A stretch of 64,000 bases of DNA, taken from the NCBI GenBank assembly GCA_963837165.1, contig CAWIMD010000001.1, positions 558,001 through 622,000 of the forward strand, in the 5' to 3' direction. Positions within the stretch are counted from its first letter, which is position 1; each line of letters begins with the position of its first letter. Shown one piece after another: positions 53,497 to 62,681 of this stretch. Below the pieces are notes generated by a model. That model was not told where the DNA came from. It saw nothing but the letters and a program-made list of their open reading frames with translations, and did not search any database. This stretch comes from JAENWD01 sp963837165. Its GTDB lineage: Bacteria > Acidobacteriota > Vicinamibacteria > Vicinamibacterales > JAENWD01. The position numbers and the translations under genes are program-made.

Positions 53497-53832
53497 TCCG
53501 CGTGGCGCGCCGTCCGGGTGCGAGGATCGAGAGTCCCACCACGGCCGCGAAGCACTCTGGCCACCGCCGACCCGCCGGCAGCGCCGCCGACGAAACCAAC
53601 GACGATGGGACGGCCACGGTCCCCAGGATGGCGATCACCGCGACCGCGGCGGAGCCTCGCTCCACTTCTTCACCGTCTGGCCATGGGGATCCCACGGGAG
53701 CGACTTGCCGAGGGCATCCTGGTCCGGCCACAGCACGCGCGCCGTCGCTTCGCTGATCAGGGCCACTCCGTCCTCGCCCGGCATGAAGTTCCGCCCACGG
53801 ACCAGGCGCATTCCCATCGTGCTCAGGAATGG
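53465..53832 (-). pseudogene. Decayed ADOP permease remnant
   Basis: Two pieces on the minus strand. First, 53640-53832: 'PFLSTMGMRLVRGRNFMPGE', 'DGVALISEATARVLWPDQDA' and 'LGKSLPWD', the periplasmic-domain segment that in ADOP permeases precedes the second set of helices. Then, after a missing ~200 residues and a frame change, the terminal membrane end 'AVVGLSILAPGRRATRINPS' and 'RALQHE' with a stop at 53465. It lies between the MFS gene, whose 3' end it underlies, and the Sde0182-like gene. Confidence 0.75.
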
Positions 53833-53856
53833 GCCGGGCGCCGCGCGCGCCGGGCC

Positions 53857-55332
53857 TCACGGGTGCACCGTGACGATCACCCGCTGGTAGCGCGTCAGCG
53901 GCGGGTTCCCCTTATCGGTCACCTTCAGGATGAAGTGCGCAGTTCCCGCCCTCTCCACCACTGGGGCGGAGACGCTGACGCGAGGCATGTTGGTCGCACC
54001 GGTCATCGTGAACGGCGCCTTGCAGGTGCCGGGCTCGGGATACTCGAACCAGAGGAAGCTGAGGCTGTCACCGTCCGGGTCGGTCGTGCCGCGGGCATCG
54101 AGCTGGAAAGACTCTCCGGAGCCCACCGAGATCTCGGCCGGGTGATTGAGTGTGATGCGGGGCGGATGGTTGGCCTTGGCATACGGCTTCGTCGTCCAGT
54201 CCATGCGCGCGGCGAAGTCGTTCTGGAAGTCGTCGCGCCACCGCCACAGCGTGACCCGGTAGTCCTTGAACGACTTGTTGCCGACGGCGTGCGCGCGGCC
54301 GTACTCGCCGGCAACGGCCGGGGTGTACTCGTCCACCGCGTTGCTCCAGATGGCGCGGGTCTCCGGTTCGATGGGCACGCCGCCAGTGAACCCGTTCGGG
54401 TCGAGCCTGGAGACGTCCGGACGATACAGCTCGTACCGGCCGCCCCACCCGCCCCAGTCCGGGTGCTCGGGGACGTTCAGCCCGTTCGGTACGAGCGCCA
54501 GCCACGACGGCGTGTCGCCCTCCATGCCATACGCGACGTCCGGGTACACGGCGCCGAGCGGGCCGTGACCCTGCTGGATGTGCTCGGCCAGCCAGCGGTT
54601 CGAGATCGTGGTGTTGTCGATTCCCGGCACGACCGAGTTGATGGCGGTCCACGTCGCGTCGCCATAGCCGCCAGGACTGACGATGTAGAACAGCTCCGGG
54701 AAGGTGCGCCGGATCCAGGCGCCGCTGTCGTCCTGGTCCGAGATCGTGTACACACGCAGCTTCGCGACAAGGCGCGCCGTGTCCTGCGCGCTGCGTGTGG
54801 CTTTGATCCTGTAGAGCGCCTGCGCGAGCGTGTTGGGTCCGCCCCACGCCGCGACCCATAGCGGGCGTTCGTCGTTCAGTTCGAGCGTCTTGATGATCCA
54901 GTCGGACCCTTCAGAATCCTTGCCGTCGCCGACGCCCATCATGCCGTACACGGGCAGGCCCTGCTTCACCATGGCGAACAACGCATCCGTCGTCGGATAG
55001 TTCGGATCGTGCAGCAGCAGGCGCTGACGGACTGCACCGTACGCCCGGATCACGTTCCGGATGGACTCGGGGGCGACCATGGTCTTCTGGTGCGTGGATG
55101 TCGTCGCCACCAGGCCCTGGATGTCGATCTCGTTCGAGTAGAGCAGCAGGCGCACCGTGCTCTGCGTGTCGTCGGGATCGGCTTCGATGTCCGACAGGAC
55201 CAGCAGGCGTTGTGCCCTGGGCGTGATCTCACGGGTGAGTTGCTCACGCTCCGCCCTGCCCACGACCGGGACGTGCCCCCAGACGATGAGAACGAGCATC
55301 AGCGCGAGTTTCGAGCGCGAAGACGTGTTCAT
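53857..55332 (-). CDS. Sde0182-like secreted protein (DUF1593, nucleoside-hydrolase-like)
   Basis: 491 residues with a signal peptide ('KLALMLVLIVWGHVPVVGRA'). N-terminal nucleoside-hydrolase-like domain (PF07632): 'RLLVLSDIEADPDDTQSTVR' with the acidic D-x-x-x-D-x-D-D calcium-site-like string, 'LLLYSNEIDIQGLVATTSTH', 'ERPLWVAAWGGPNTLAQALY' and 'GMEGDTPSWLALVPNGLNVP'. The C-terminal ~120 residues are an immunoglobulin-like beta domain ('GSGESFQLDARGTTDPDGDS', 'HFILKVTDKGNPPLTRYQRV'), as in Saccharophagus Sde0182, which was isolated as a cellulose-binding protein. Probably a secreted glycan-binding or -cleaving protein. Tandem with the next gene. Confidence 0.88.
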   Translation of the reverse strand: MNTSSRSKLALMLVLIVWGHVPVVGRAEREQLTREITPRAQRLLVLSDIEADPDDTQSTVRLLLYSNEIDIQGLVATTSTHQKTMVAPESIRNVIRAYGAVRQRLLLHDPNYPTTDALFAMVKQGLPVYGMMGVGDGKDSEGSDWIIKTLELNDERPLWVAAWGGPNTLAQALYRIKATRSAQDTARLVAKLRVYTISDQDDSGAWIRRTFPELFYIVSPGGYGDATWTAINSVVPGIDNTTISNRWLAEHIQQGHGPLGAVYPDVAYGMEGDTPSWLALVPNGLNVPEHPDWGGWGGRYELYRPDVSRLDPNGFTGGVPIEPETRAIWSNAVDEYTPAVAGEYGRAHAVGNKSFKDYRVTLWRWRDDFQNDFAARMDWTTKPYAKANHPPRITLNHPAEISVGSGESFQLDARGTTDPDGDSLSFLWFEYPEPGTCKAPFTMTGATNMPRVSVSAPVVERAGTAHFILKVTDKGNPPLTRYQRVIVTVHP

Positions 55333-55346
55333 AGGGCTCCTGCATT

Positions 55347-56462
55347 TCAACGCATCCAGGCCGCGCGGCGCGCGAAGTCCGCCTGCACGTCGCGGCGCCA
55401 GCGCCAGACGCTCTCGGGGCCGGCCGGATCGTCGAACCAGTGATTCCTCGACGGATCCGGGCGCACGAACTTTCCGCCCCACCCCCCCTGCTCAGGCCGT
55501 TCCGGATCGTTCAGTCCCCTGACGGCACTGACGAGGTGGAGGAACGACGGCGTGTCCCCTTCCTGCTGGCCGGGGAACTGCGGGTCGAACCCGCTCCTGG
55601 GGTACGCGGCCCCAAGCGGTCCGTGTCGTTGGCGAACGTTCGCCTCGATCCATGCCTGGTCCGCCAGCGTCGGATCGGAGCCGGGCGCGTTCCAGAACAT
55701 GCCCATGTAGTTCCTCTCGGAGACGATCACGAACAGACTGGGGAACGCATCGAGCAGCCACTGGGTCGTGTTGTCCTGCTTCGCGATGATGTAGAGGCGC
55801 AGTTTGCCCAGGAAGCGCCGCACGTCGGCGGGACTGCGCGTCGCCCGCACCTTCCAGATCGCCTGCGCGACCTCGCGCGATCCGCCCCACGCACAGAACC
55901 ACACCGGCCGTGGGTCGGGCCGATCGACGACGCGGATGATCGCGTCGGAGGCCTCGCTGTCCTTGCCCGCGCCGAGGAGCTTCTCCATCGTTTTGCCGGG
56001 CGTGCCGAACGACGGCGTGCCCCAGGCGCCTGAACGGCCCTGCCACGTGACGGAGCGCAATGCCTCGGCGATCGGATACCGGGGGTCGTGGCGTCTCAGG
56101 TTCTCGTCCACCTTGTCGTAGAGGTCGAGGATGTCGAGGATGTTCTTCTTGTTCGCGACGTTGGCGAACGAGCCGGCCGACGCGATCAGCCCTTCGATGT
56201 CTAGATCGTTCGCGTAGAGCAGGAACCGCACCATCGACTGCACGTCGTCGGGGTCGCTGCACTGCTCGGGTGGCGCACCCTTGCAGACCTTTCCCGGGAT
56301 GACGTCCAGCGGCGGGAAGTCGGAGGAAACGATCACGCGCGGATTCCGCGCTCGTCCGGGGCCGGTCGCACGGGCCGCCGCGCCCGCATCCCCGCAGACG
56401 ATCCCGAGGGCGAGGCCCAGCGCCGCTGCGGACCCACAGGGGCCGCTCAACGAGAACGACAT
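55347..56462 (-). CDS. Second DUF1593 nucleoside-hydrolase-like secreted protein
   Basis: 371 residues; ATG 56462 preceded by GGAGGGAGGAGT. Signal peptide ('AAALGLALGIVCGDAGAAAR'). Same N-terminal fold as its downstream neighbour: 'NPRVIVSSDFPPLDVIPGKV', 'QCSDPDDVQSMVRFLLYAND', 'RPVWFCAWGGSREVAQAIWK', 'GQQEGDTPSFLHLVSAVRGL' and 'GGWGGKFVRPDPSRNHWFDD'. It lacks the C-terminal Ig-like domain, ending soon after 'VWRWRRDVQADFARRAAWMR'. The acidic string has an extra loop ('PLDVIPGKVCKGAPPEQC') that the sister lacks, with two Cys. Fourteen bases separate the two genes, so they are one operon. Confidence 0.85.
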   Translation of the reverse strand: MSFSLSGPCGSAAALGLALGIVCGDAGAAARATGPGRARNPRVIVSSDFPPLDVIPGKVCKGAPPEQCSDPDDVQSMVRFLLYANDLDIEGLIASAGSFANVANKKNILDILDLYDKVDENLRRHDPRYPIAEALRSVTWQGRSGAWGTPSFGTPGKTMEKLLGAGKDSEASDAIIRVVDRPDPRPVWFCAWGGSREVAQAIWKVRATRSPADVRRFLGKLRLYIIAKQDNTTQWLLDAFPSLFVIVSERNYMGMFWNAPGSDPTLADQAWIEANVRQRHGPLGAAYPRSGFDPQFPGQQEGDTPSFLHLVSAVRGLNDPERPEQGGWGGKFVRPDPSRNHWFDDPAGPESVWRWRRDVQADFARRAAWMR

Positions 56463-56607
56463 GACTCCTCCCTGACTACGTGTGCACCTGCACGTCCCAG
56501 CACAGGTACGTCTCCATAGTATTCGGCGGGCCAATCGAGGCTTCCGCGAATCCGGCCAGCCTGGTGCGCCCGGCAGGCGTCCCCGCCGGTGGTTGACGTT
56601 GCGACGC

Positions 56608-56613
56608 TATAAT
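56608..56613 (+). promoter_or_regulatory. -10 box TATAAT upstream of the prolyl oligopeptidase gene
   Basis: A perfect TATAAT. A TTGACG stands only nine bases upstream of it (56593-56598), too close for a standard 17-base spacer, so the -35 contribution is unclear. The start codon lies 84 bases downstream. Confidence 0.45.
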
Positions 56614-56696
56614 CCCTCGCACCGCACGGGTGTCGTCCGCCTGCATGCGACACGCACCGTGTGCGTGACCTTCGCCGTCCAATAGGAGAGCGTTGG

Positions 56697-58823
56697 ATGA
56701 GGTCAGACGTGTCCAAACGGCTGCTTCCACTCGTGGCAACCCTGGCCATCATCACGTGGGCGGCCTCCAACGCTCGCACCCAGACGCCATCGTCCGGCGA
56801 CGACCCGTTCCTGTGGCTCGAGGACCTTCAAGGCGCCCGAGCCCTGGCGTGGGTGAAGGCGGAGAACGCGAAGACGCTCGGCGTTCTGCAGAAGGACCCG
56901 CGTTTCGAGCGCTTCAACGCCGAGGCGCTGACGATCGGCGAGGCCGAAGATCGCATCCCGATGCCCACGCTCATCAACGGGCGTGTGTACAACTTCTGGC
57001 AGGATCGCGACCACGTCCGCGGCATCTGGCGCACCACGAGCCTCGACGACTACGCGCAGCCCGAGCCCCGGTGGACGACCATCCTCGATCTCGACGCGCT
57101 CGCGACGGCCGAGGGGAAGAACTGGATCTGGCACGGCGCCGATTGCGACTCGCCGAGCCGTCAGCGCTGTCTGATCGCCCTGTCGGACGGCGGCGAGGAT
57201 GCCTCGACGGTGCGCGAGTTCGATCTCGCGAAGACGCAGTTCGTGGACGGCGGGTTCACGCTGCCGCGAGGCAAGCAGGATGCCGCGTGGGCCGACGAGG
57301 ACACGCTGCTCGTCGCGCGCGAATGGTCGCCCGGCGAGCTCACCTCGTCCGGCTATCCGTTCGTCGTGAAGCGGCTCACACGCGGGACGCCCCTGTCGAG
57401 CGCCACGGAACTGTTTCGGGGCACACCCGCGGACGTGGGCGTCGGTCCGTTCGCGTTCACCGACGGCGCAGGCCACCGCGCGCTCGGCGTCAGCCGGGCG
57501 GTGTCGTTCTTCGAGTCGGAGCAGCGGCTGCTCACGCCCGCGGGGCTCCAGACGCTCGACGTGCCGCGGAAGGTCAGCCTCGAGGGCCTGGTCGACGGCC
57601 GCCTGCTCATCCGCCTGGCCGAGGCGTGGACCACGGGCGGCGCCGCCTTCACCGCCGGCTCGCTCGTGTCGGTCGATCTGGCACGGGCGACGAGCGCCCC
57701 GGACCACCTGGCGCCCACTCCCGTGTTCGTGCCGGGTCCCCGCCAGACGTACGGCGACGCGGCCGCCACGCGCGATCGGCTCGTGGTCACGACGTACGAG
57801 AACGTGCGCGGGCGCGCGGCAATCTACGCGCCAGAGCCCGGCGGGGGATGGTCGAGACGCGCGCTCGACCTGCCGGACAATTCGTCGATCTTCGCCGTCT
57901 CGGGAGACGACACCAGCCGTGATGCGTTCGTCGCGGTGACCGGATTTCTCGCGCCGACCAGGCTGCTGCACGTGGATGCGGGCGCGGCATCGACCGTCCA
58001 GGTGAAGGCCGTCGCGCCGAAATTCGACGCTTCGACGGACGTGGTGGAACAACTGGAGGCCACGTCGAAGGACGGCACGAAGGTTCCGTACTTCGTGGTC
58101 CGGCGGAAGGACATCCCGTACGACGGCAGCACGCCGACGATTCTCCATGCCTACGGCGGCTTCGAGGTGTCGATGACGCCGACGTACGACGGCACGCTCG
58201 GCAAGGTCTGGCTCGAGCATGGAGGCGCGTACGTGCTCGCCAACATCCGCGGCGGCGGCGAATTCGGGCCCGCCTGGCACGAGGCCGGGCTCAAGACCCA
58301 CCGGCAGCGGATCTACGACGACTTCGCCGCCGTTGCCGAAGACCTCATCACCCGGCGGATCACCAGCCCGCGTCGTCTCGGGATCGAGGGCGGCTCGAAC
58401 GGCGGACTGCTGATGGGCGTCGAGTTCACGCAGCACCCCGAGCTGTGGCACGCCGTGGACATCCAGGTGCCGCTGCTCGACATGCTGCGCTTCGAGCAGA
58501 TCCAGGCCGGCGCGTCCTGGGTGGGCGAGTACGGCAGCGTCTCGGTGCCCGAGGAGCGCGCTTTTCTGGCGTCGATCTCGCCGTATCACCACGTCACGGC
58601 GGGCGTGACCTATCCCGAGCCGCTCATCTGGACCACCACCAAGGACGATCGGGTGGGGCCGCAGCACGCCCGCAAGTTCGCGGCGAAACTGGCCGCGATG
58701 AAGATCCCGTACCTGTTCTACGAGGTGATCGAGGGCGGCCACGGCGCGGGCGCCAACATCAAGGAGCGCGCGTTCACGAGCGCCCTCGAGTTCACGTACT
58801 TCACCCGAAAGCTGATGGACTGA
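56697..58823 (+). CDS. Prolyl oligopeptidase family serine peptidase (S9A)
   Basis: 708 residues with a signal peptide; ATG 56697 follows AGGAG. N-terminal 'DDPFLWLEDLQGARALAWVK' is the S9A opening; a seven-bladed propeller fills ~80-430; the C-terminal hydrolase has 'PTILHAYGGFEVSMTPTYDG', 'LANIRGGGEFGPAWHEAGLK', nucleophile Ser in 'GIEGGSNGGLLMGVEFTQHP' (~565), Asp in 'TTTKDDRVGPQHARKFAAKL' (~650) and His in 'VIEGGHGAGANIKERAF' (~681). The GGSNGG elbow and triad are complete. It cleaves after proline in short peptides, here in the periplasm. Confidence 0.93.
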   Translation: MRSDVSKRLLPLVATLAIITWAASNARTQTPSSGDDPFLWLEDLQGARALAWVKAENAKTLGVLQKDPRFERFNAEALTIGEAEDRIPMPTLINGRVYNFWQDRDHVRGIWRTTSLDDYAQPEPRWTTILDLDALATAEGKNWIWHGADCDSPSRQRCLIALSDGGEDASTVREFDLAKTQFVDGGFTLPRGKQDAAWADEDTLLVAREWSPGELTSSGYPFVVKRLTRGTPLSSATELFRGTPADVGVGPFAFTDGAGHRALGVSRAVSFFESEQRLLTPAGLQTLDVPRKVSLEGLVDGRLLIRLAEAWTTGGAAFTAGSLVSVDLARATSAPDHLAPTPVFVPGPRQTYGDAAATRDRLVVTTYENVRGRAAIYAPEPGGGWSRRALDLPDNSSIFAVSGDDTSRDAFVAVTGFLAPTRLLHVDAGAASTVQVKAVAPKFDASTDVVEQLEATSKDGTKVPYFVVRRKDIPYDGSTPTILHAYGGFEVSMTPTYDGTLGKVWLEHGGAYVLANIRGGGEFGPAWHEAGLKTHRQRIYDDFAAVAEDLITRRITSPRRLGIEGGSNGGLLMGVEFTQHPELWHAVDIQVPLLDMLRFEQIQAGASWVGEYGSVSVPEERAFLASISPYHHVTAGVTYPEPLIWTTTKDDRVGPQHARKFAAKLAAMKIPYLFYEVIEGGHGAGANIKERAFTSALEFTYFTRKLMD

Positions 58824-59107
58824 GCCTATTTGACTATGCGGACATCGACATTGTTGGTGCCGGTGGCGCCGCAGGCGGAACATCAGCAGCACCTGCTGAG
58901 GTAGAAGGGACGATCGCGCGGCAGATTCTACAGCGGGTGCTGACAACGACGGTGCGGACCGGTCACAATGAGCACTCGACGACCGCGCGCCGAACCGCTG
59001 GCTCCCCACCTTCACGATCGATGTTCGTTGCGGATCGTGCGTTCGCTCATCCCGGTACCTTCCCAACGACCGGGTGACCGTCGGCGTTCCGATGTGAGGA
59101 CCATGAC

Positions 59108-60622
59108 ATGCCACAGCGATCGCTGATTCTTGCTGGCGGAGGCCTGAAGGTCTGTTATCAGGCCGGCGTCCTGCAGGTCTGGCTGGACGAGGCCGGCCTG
59201 ACGTTCGATCACGCCGACGGTGCCAGCGGCGGCACGTTCAACCTCGCCATGTACTGCCAGGGCATGAGCGGCAGGCGCATTGCCGACAACTGGCGCAATC
59301 TCGACCCGTTCCTGCCGGTGGATCTGAATCTGGCGGGCCTCTGGCCGTTCTCGCGCTCGCTCTTCACGACGGACAACCTGCGAACCCGCGTGCTGCCGTT
59401 CTGGGGGATCGACTGGAACGCCATCCGCCAGTCCCCGCGCGTGGGCACGTTCAACGTCTTCAACTTCTCGAAGAAGCAGCTCGAGGTCGTCTCCCAGGCG
59501 AACATGACCGAGGACATCCAGATCGCGGCGGTGTCGCTGCCGATGTGGTTTTCGCCCGTCACCATCGGCGGAGACACCTACTTCGACGCCGTCTACATCA
59601 CGGACGGCAACCTCGAGGAAGCCGTGCGGCGCGGCGCCGACGAGATCTGGGCGATCTGGACGGTGAGCCGCAAGGACGAATGGCGCGACGGGTTCGTCAA
59701 CGAGTACTTCCAGATCATCGAGACGGTGGCCGACGCCAACTTCTTCACGTACTGGAAACGCATCGAGGAGAGCAACCGGCGGATTGCGGCCGGTCAGCCC
59801 GGCGAGTTCGGCCGCCCGATCGCGCTCCACCTGCTCGAGGCGGACGTCCCGGTGCATTACCTGCTGAACTTCTCGAAGGACCGGATGGCCGCGGCGGTGA
59901 ACCAGGGCGTCGAGGACGCCCGCGCCTGGTGTCGCGCCCGGAACATTCCCCTCCAGCCCGGGCCGGCGTACCCGCCGCCGCCGGCCACCGCCAAGACCTC
60001 CGTGACGTTCACGGAGGAAATGAAGGGGTTCGTCGATCGCGGCTCGACCGCGACGAGCCACGACGAGTATCAGGCCGCGGCCGCGAACGGCAAGGCGCGC
60101 GACGAGGCGTTCATGTTCCACCTCGACGTGTCCGTTGCCGACGTCGATGCCTTCCTGGCCTCGCCCGCGCACCAGGCACGGGCCGACGGGTACATCGACT
60201 CGCCGCTCTTCGGCGGCCGGCGGCCCGTCGCCGACGGCACCGTCAACTTGCTCGTGAATGGCGTCGATCCCACGAAGAAGCACATGCGGTACCGGTGCTG
60301 CTTCACGGCGTCCGACGGCCGGGAGTACACGCTGGCCGGCGTCAAGGACATCGAGGGGCCGGCGTTCACGACGGTCTGGGCCGAGACGACGACGCTCTAC
60401 ACCTTGATCCTCGACGGGCGGGTCGCCGACGGGCAGCCGGGCACGATCGTCGCGGCGGGCGTGCTGGTGATCCGTCCGGAGGATTTCTTCCTCAGACAGC
60501 TGTTCTCGTTCCGGACCACCGGACCCACGCCGGCCGCCCGGCTCGACGGCCTCAACCGGTTCGGCGCGATGTTCATGGGGCAGATCTGGGACGTGTATGG
60601 CCGCCAGGTCGGTCCCGCCTGA
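59108..60622 (+). CDS. Patatin-like phospholipase with a C-terminal accessory domain
   Basis: 504 residues, no signal peptide. N-terminal ~280 residues are patatin-like: glycine-rich oxyanion loop 'SLILAGGGLKVCYQAGVLQV', nucleophile Ser40 in 'DGASGGTFNLAM' (G-x-S-x-G), and the Asp of the dyad at 'DAVYITDGNLEEAVRRGADE', where the usual D-G-G/A reads D-G-N. The C-terminal ~190 residues ('TFTEEMKGFVDRG', 'HLDVSVADVDAFLASPAHQA', 'DIEGPAFTTVWAETTTLYTL', 'VLVIRPEDFFLRQLFSFRTT') form a beta-rich repeat domain that I recall at the end of some cholesterol-oxidase/GMC and lipase-like proteins; its role is unknown. Lipid acyl hydrolase is the likely activity. Confidence 0.8.
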   Translation: MPQRSLILAGGGLKVCYQAGVLQVWLDEAGLTFDHADGASGGTFNLAMYCQGMSGRRIADNWRNLDPFLPVDLNLAGLWPFSRSLFTTDNLRTRVLPFWGIDWNAIRQSPRVGTFNVFNFSKKQLEVVSQANMTEDIQIAAVSLPMWFSPVTIGGDTYFDAVYITDGNLEEAVRRGADEIWAIWTVSRKDEWRDGFVNEYFQIIETVADANFFTYWKRIEESNRRIAAGQPGEFGRPIALHLLEADVPVHYLLNFSKDRMAAAVNQGVEDARAWCRARNIPLQPGPAYPPPPATAKTSVTFTEEMKGFVDRGSTATSHDEYQAAAANGKARDEAFMFHLDVSVADVDAFLASPAHQARADGYIDSPLFGGRRPVADGTVNLLVNGVDPTKKHMRYRCCFTASDGREYTLAGVKDIEGPAFTTVWAETTTLYTLILDGRVADGQPGTIVAAGVLVIRPEDFFLRQLFSFRTTGPTPAARLDGLNRFGAMFMGQIWDVYGRQVGPA

Positions 60623-60684
60623 GCATCGACGCGGAGCGACGCCATGGCAGAACAATGGCTACGGCGCCGGCCTGATCGCAGAGT

Positions 60685-61185
60685 CTACGTCCGGCGAACG
60701 ACTTCCTCCTCCGACGGGCCACGCGCGGTGCGATTGATCTGGCGGATCGCGCCGAGGTGGTACGCGAGGTGCCCGATGCTGCCCAGGATGCCGGTGAGCT
60801 CGAGATCGTTCACGTCGCGCGGCGTGCGCAACGTCTCGAGCCAGCGGTGCGCCTCGTCGCGAAGGCCGGCGCGAAGATCGCGCCACTGGTCCTCCGAGAC
60901 CTCCGTGATGCGCCAGCTGGCCGCCCAGTCGGCATCGGCAAACGGGTTGTGCCCGTCCTTCCAGCGGTTCATCAGCGACAGGCCGTAGCGAACGTGATCC
61001 ACGTGCGCCGCAATCGAGGCGCCGCCGGTCGGCGTGGCCGAGGCGTCGCGGGCGCTGAGCGTGTCGAGCGAGCGCAGCAGCCCGAGATCGCCACGATTCA
61101 GCATGAAGGCCGCTCGGGCGGGCGCGCCATCGACGAGCTCGCCAAACAGCGTGGCCATGGCTCCGGCAAGTTCTCGCGTGTTCAT
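60685..61185 (-). CDS. DinB-like four-helix protein
   Basis: 166 residues from ATG 61185 with GGAGGAG upstream; a longer frame to 61269 is not needed. DinB/YfiT-type bundle with three metal-ligand candidates: His in 'GGASIAAHVDHVRYGLSLMN' (the H-x-x-H of helix 2) and His in 'ILGSIGHLAYHLGAIRQINR' (H-x-x-x-H of helix 4). Members include thiol-dependent S-transferases using mycothiol or bacillithiol and unassigned stress proteins. Monocistronic, convergent with the patatin gene. Confidence 0.82.
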   Translation of the reverse strand: MNTRELAGAMATLFGELVDGAPARAAFMLNRGDLGLLRSLDTLSARDASATPTGGASIAAHVDHVRYGLSLMNRWKDGHNPFADADWAASWRITEVSEDQWRDLRAGLRDEAHRWLETLRTPRDVNDLELTGILGSIGHLAYHLGAIRQINRTARGPSEEEVVRRT

Positions 61186-61246
61186 CGTGCTCCTCCGGGC
61201 CGCACCCGCGAGCCGATGAGCTCGCCCGTGGCAGGCATCGACCGTG

Positions 61247-61252
61247 ATTATA
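61247..61252 (-). promoter_or_regulatory. -10 box TATAAT for the DinB-like gene
   Basis: On the minus strand TATAAT lies ~60 bases upstream of ATG 61185; no good -35 is seen at the normal spacing. Confidence 0.4.
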
Positions 61253-61430
61253 TTGGCGGGACCGGTCACCGCCTACGGTGCGCGGCAGCGGGCGCACGAA
61301 ATGGGCGTTCTGGTGGCCGGATCCACGCGCAGACTGTACGCGATGAGACCGCGGGCAGAGAGGACGTAGAATCGGAACGATCGAAATAGGGCGCTGTGCC
61401 CAACGTCTTCAGCCGCAGAGAGAGGTGCCC

Positions 61431-62666
61431 ATGTCTACGCGTCGCCAATTCATCACTCGCGTTCTGGGGAGCACGGCCGCTGTGGCGGCCGGCAGCCTCC
61501 TGTCGAGCCGCCGCGTCCTGGGCGCCAACGACCGCGTCCGCTTCGGGCTGATCGGGGCCGGCTCACGGGGACTCGAGGACTTTCGCGCGGCGTTGAAAGC
61601 GCCCAACGTCGAAGCCGTCGCGGTGGCCGACCTCTACACGCGGCGGCTCGATCAGGCGAAGGAGATTGCACCACAGGCCAGGGTGTACAAGGACTTCCGG
61701 CACCTGCTCGACGACAAGACCATTGACGCCGTGCTGATCGCCACGCCGCAGCATCAGCACGCGCTTCAATTCGTGCCTGCGATCCAGGCCGGAAAGGACG
61801 TCTATCAGGAAAAGACGATGGCGTTCAATCCCGACCACGCACGGCGGATGCGCACGGCCTTCGAAGGGTCGAACCGCGTGGTGCAGGTTGGCAGCCAGGC
61901 GACCAGCAGCCCTGCCGTGGCCGCGGTGCGTGAGCACCTGAACGACGAGCACATGGGGACCGTCACGCAGCTGCACACGCATCATTACCGCAACGCGCCG
62001 TACGGCGGCTGGAAGCGGCCGATCCCGGCCGACTGCGACGTGCAGCACGTGGACTGGCACATGTTTCAGGGCGAGGCCCCGCCGCACGACTTCGATCCCA
62101 ACCGCTACATGAACTGGCGCTTCTACTGGGACTACTCGGGCGGCAACGTGTTCGAGAACATGGTCCATCAGGTCATCTTCTGGTACAAGGTGCTCGACTT
62201 GACGATTCCCCGCAGCGTCACGATGAGCGCGGGCAACTACTCCAACCCGGACATGGAGGTGCCCGACACCTACGACGTCGCGATGGATCACGGCAACCTG
62301 CTGTTCACCTGGAATTCGATGTTCGGCAATCGGTATTACGGCGAGGGCCACGACATGCTCCTGGGGACGAAGGGGACCATCCTTCGCGATGAATCGGATC
62401 GCGTCCGTTATGAGTCCCAGTCCACGAAATCCGAGCAGGACGCGACCGACACGCCATCCGTGAAGGCCGCGCCGGACGTCGTCGGCACAGCCGACACCAC
62501 CGACATTCACCTGCAGGATTTCTTCGACTGCGTCCGGAGCCGCAAGCAGCCGAACTGTCCCTTCGAGCTCGGCTTCCGGTCGGCCATCGCCTGCCGGATG
62601 GCGCTCACCGCGTTTCGGGAGGGACGGCGGGTCACATGGGATGCGGAGCGCGGCGAGATCGTCTGA
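61431..62666 (+). CDS. Gfo/Idh/MocA family oxidoreductase, Tat-exported
   Basis: 411 residues from ATG 61431 (GAGAGGTGCCC upstream; an in-frame GTG is six bases earlier). Tat-type signal 'STRRQFITRVLGSTAAVAAG'. NAD-binding 'VRFGLIGAGSRGLEDFRAAL', 'AVLIATPQHQHALQFVPAIQ', and 'AGKDVYQEKTMAFNPDHARR', where the catalytic EKP is EKT. C-terminal sheet with 'YSGGNVFENMVHQVIFWYKV' and 'DIHLQDFFDCVRSRKQPNCP', the usual ending. The third such enzyme in the window, and the only one with EKT in place of a proline motif. Sugar substrate unknown. Confidence 0.9.
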   Translation: MSTRRQFITRVLGSTAAVAAGSLLSSRRVLGANDRVRFGLIGAGSRGLEDFRAALKAPNVEAVAVADLYTRRLDQAKEIAPQARVYKDFRHLLDDKTIDAVLIATPQHQHALQFVPAIQAGKDVYQEKTMAFNPDHARRMRTAFEGSNRVVQVGSQATSSPAVAAVREHLNDEHMGTVTQLHTHHYRNAPYGGWKRPIPADCDVQHVDWHMFQGEAPPHDFDPNRYMNWRFYWDYSGGNVFENMVHQVIFWYKVLDLTIPRSVTMSAGNYSNPDMEVPDTYDVAMDHGNLLFTWNSMFGNRYYGEGHDMLLGTKGTILRDESDRVRYESQSTKSEQDATDTPSVKAAPDVVGTADTTDIHLQDFFDCVRSRKQPNCPFELGFRSAIACRMALTAFREGRRVTWDAERGEIV

Positions 62667-62681
62667 GAGCGGCGCGGTCGC

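Noticed and set aside
58824..59107. Possible small gene in the 284-base gap before the patatin gene
   Set aside because: The in-frame continuation is low-complexity Thr/Arg/Ala sequence without a start signal or homology.
56703..59114. 803-codon minus-strand frame opposite the prolyl oligopeptidase
   Set aside because: Shadow of a complete S9A enzyme with an intact catalytic triad.
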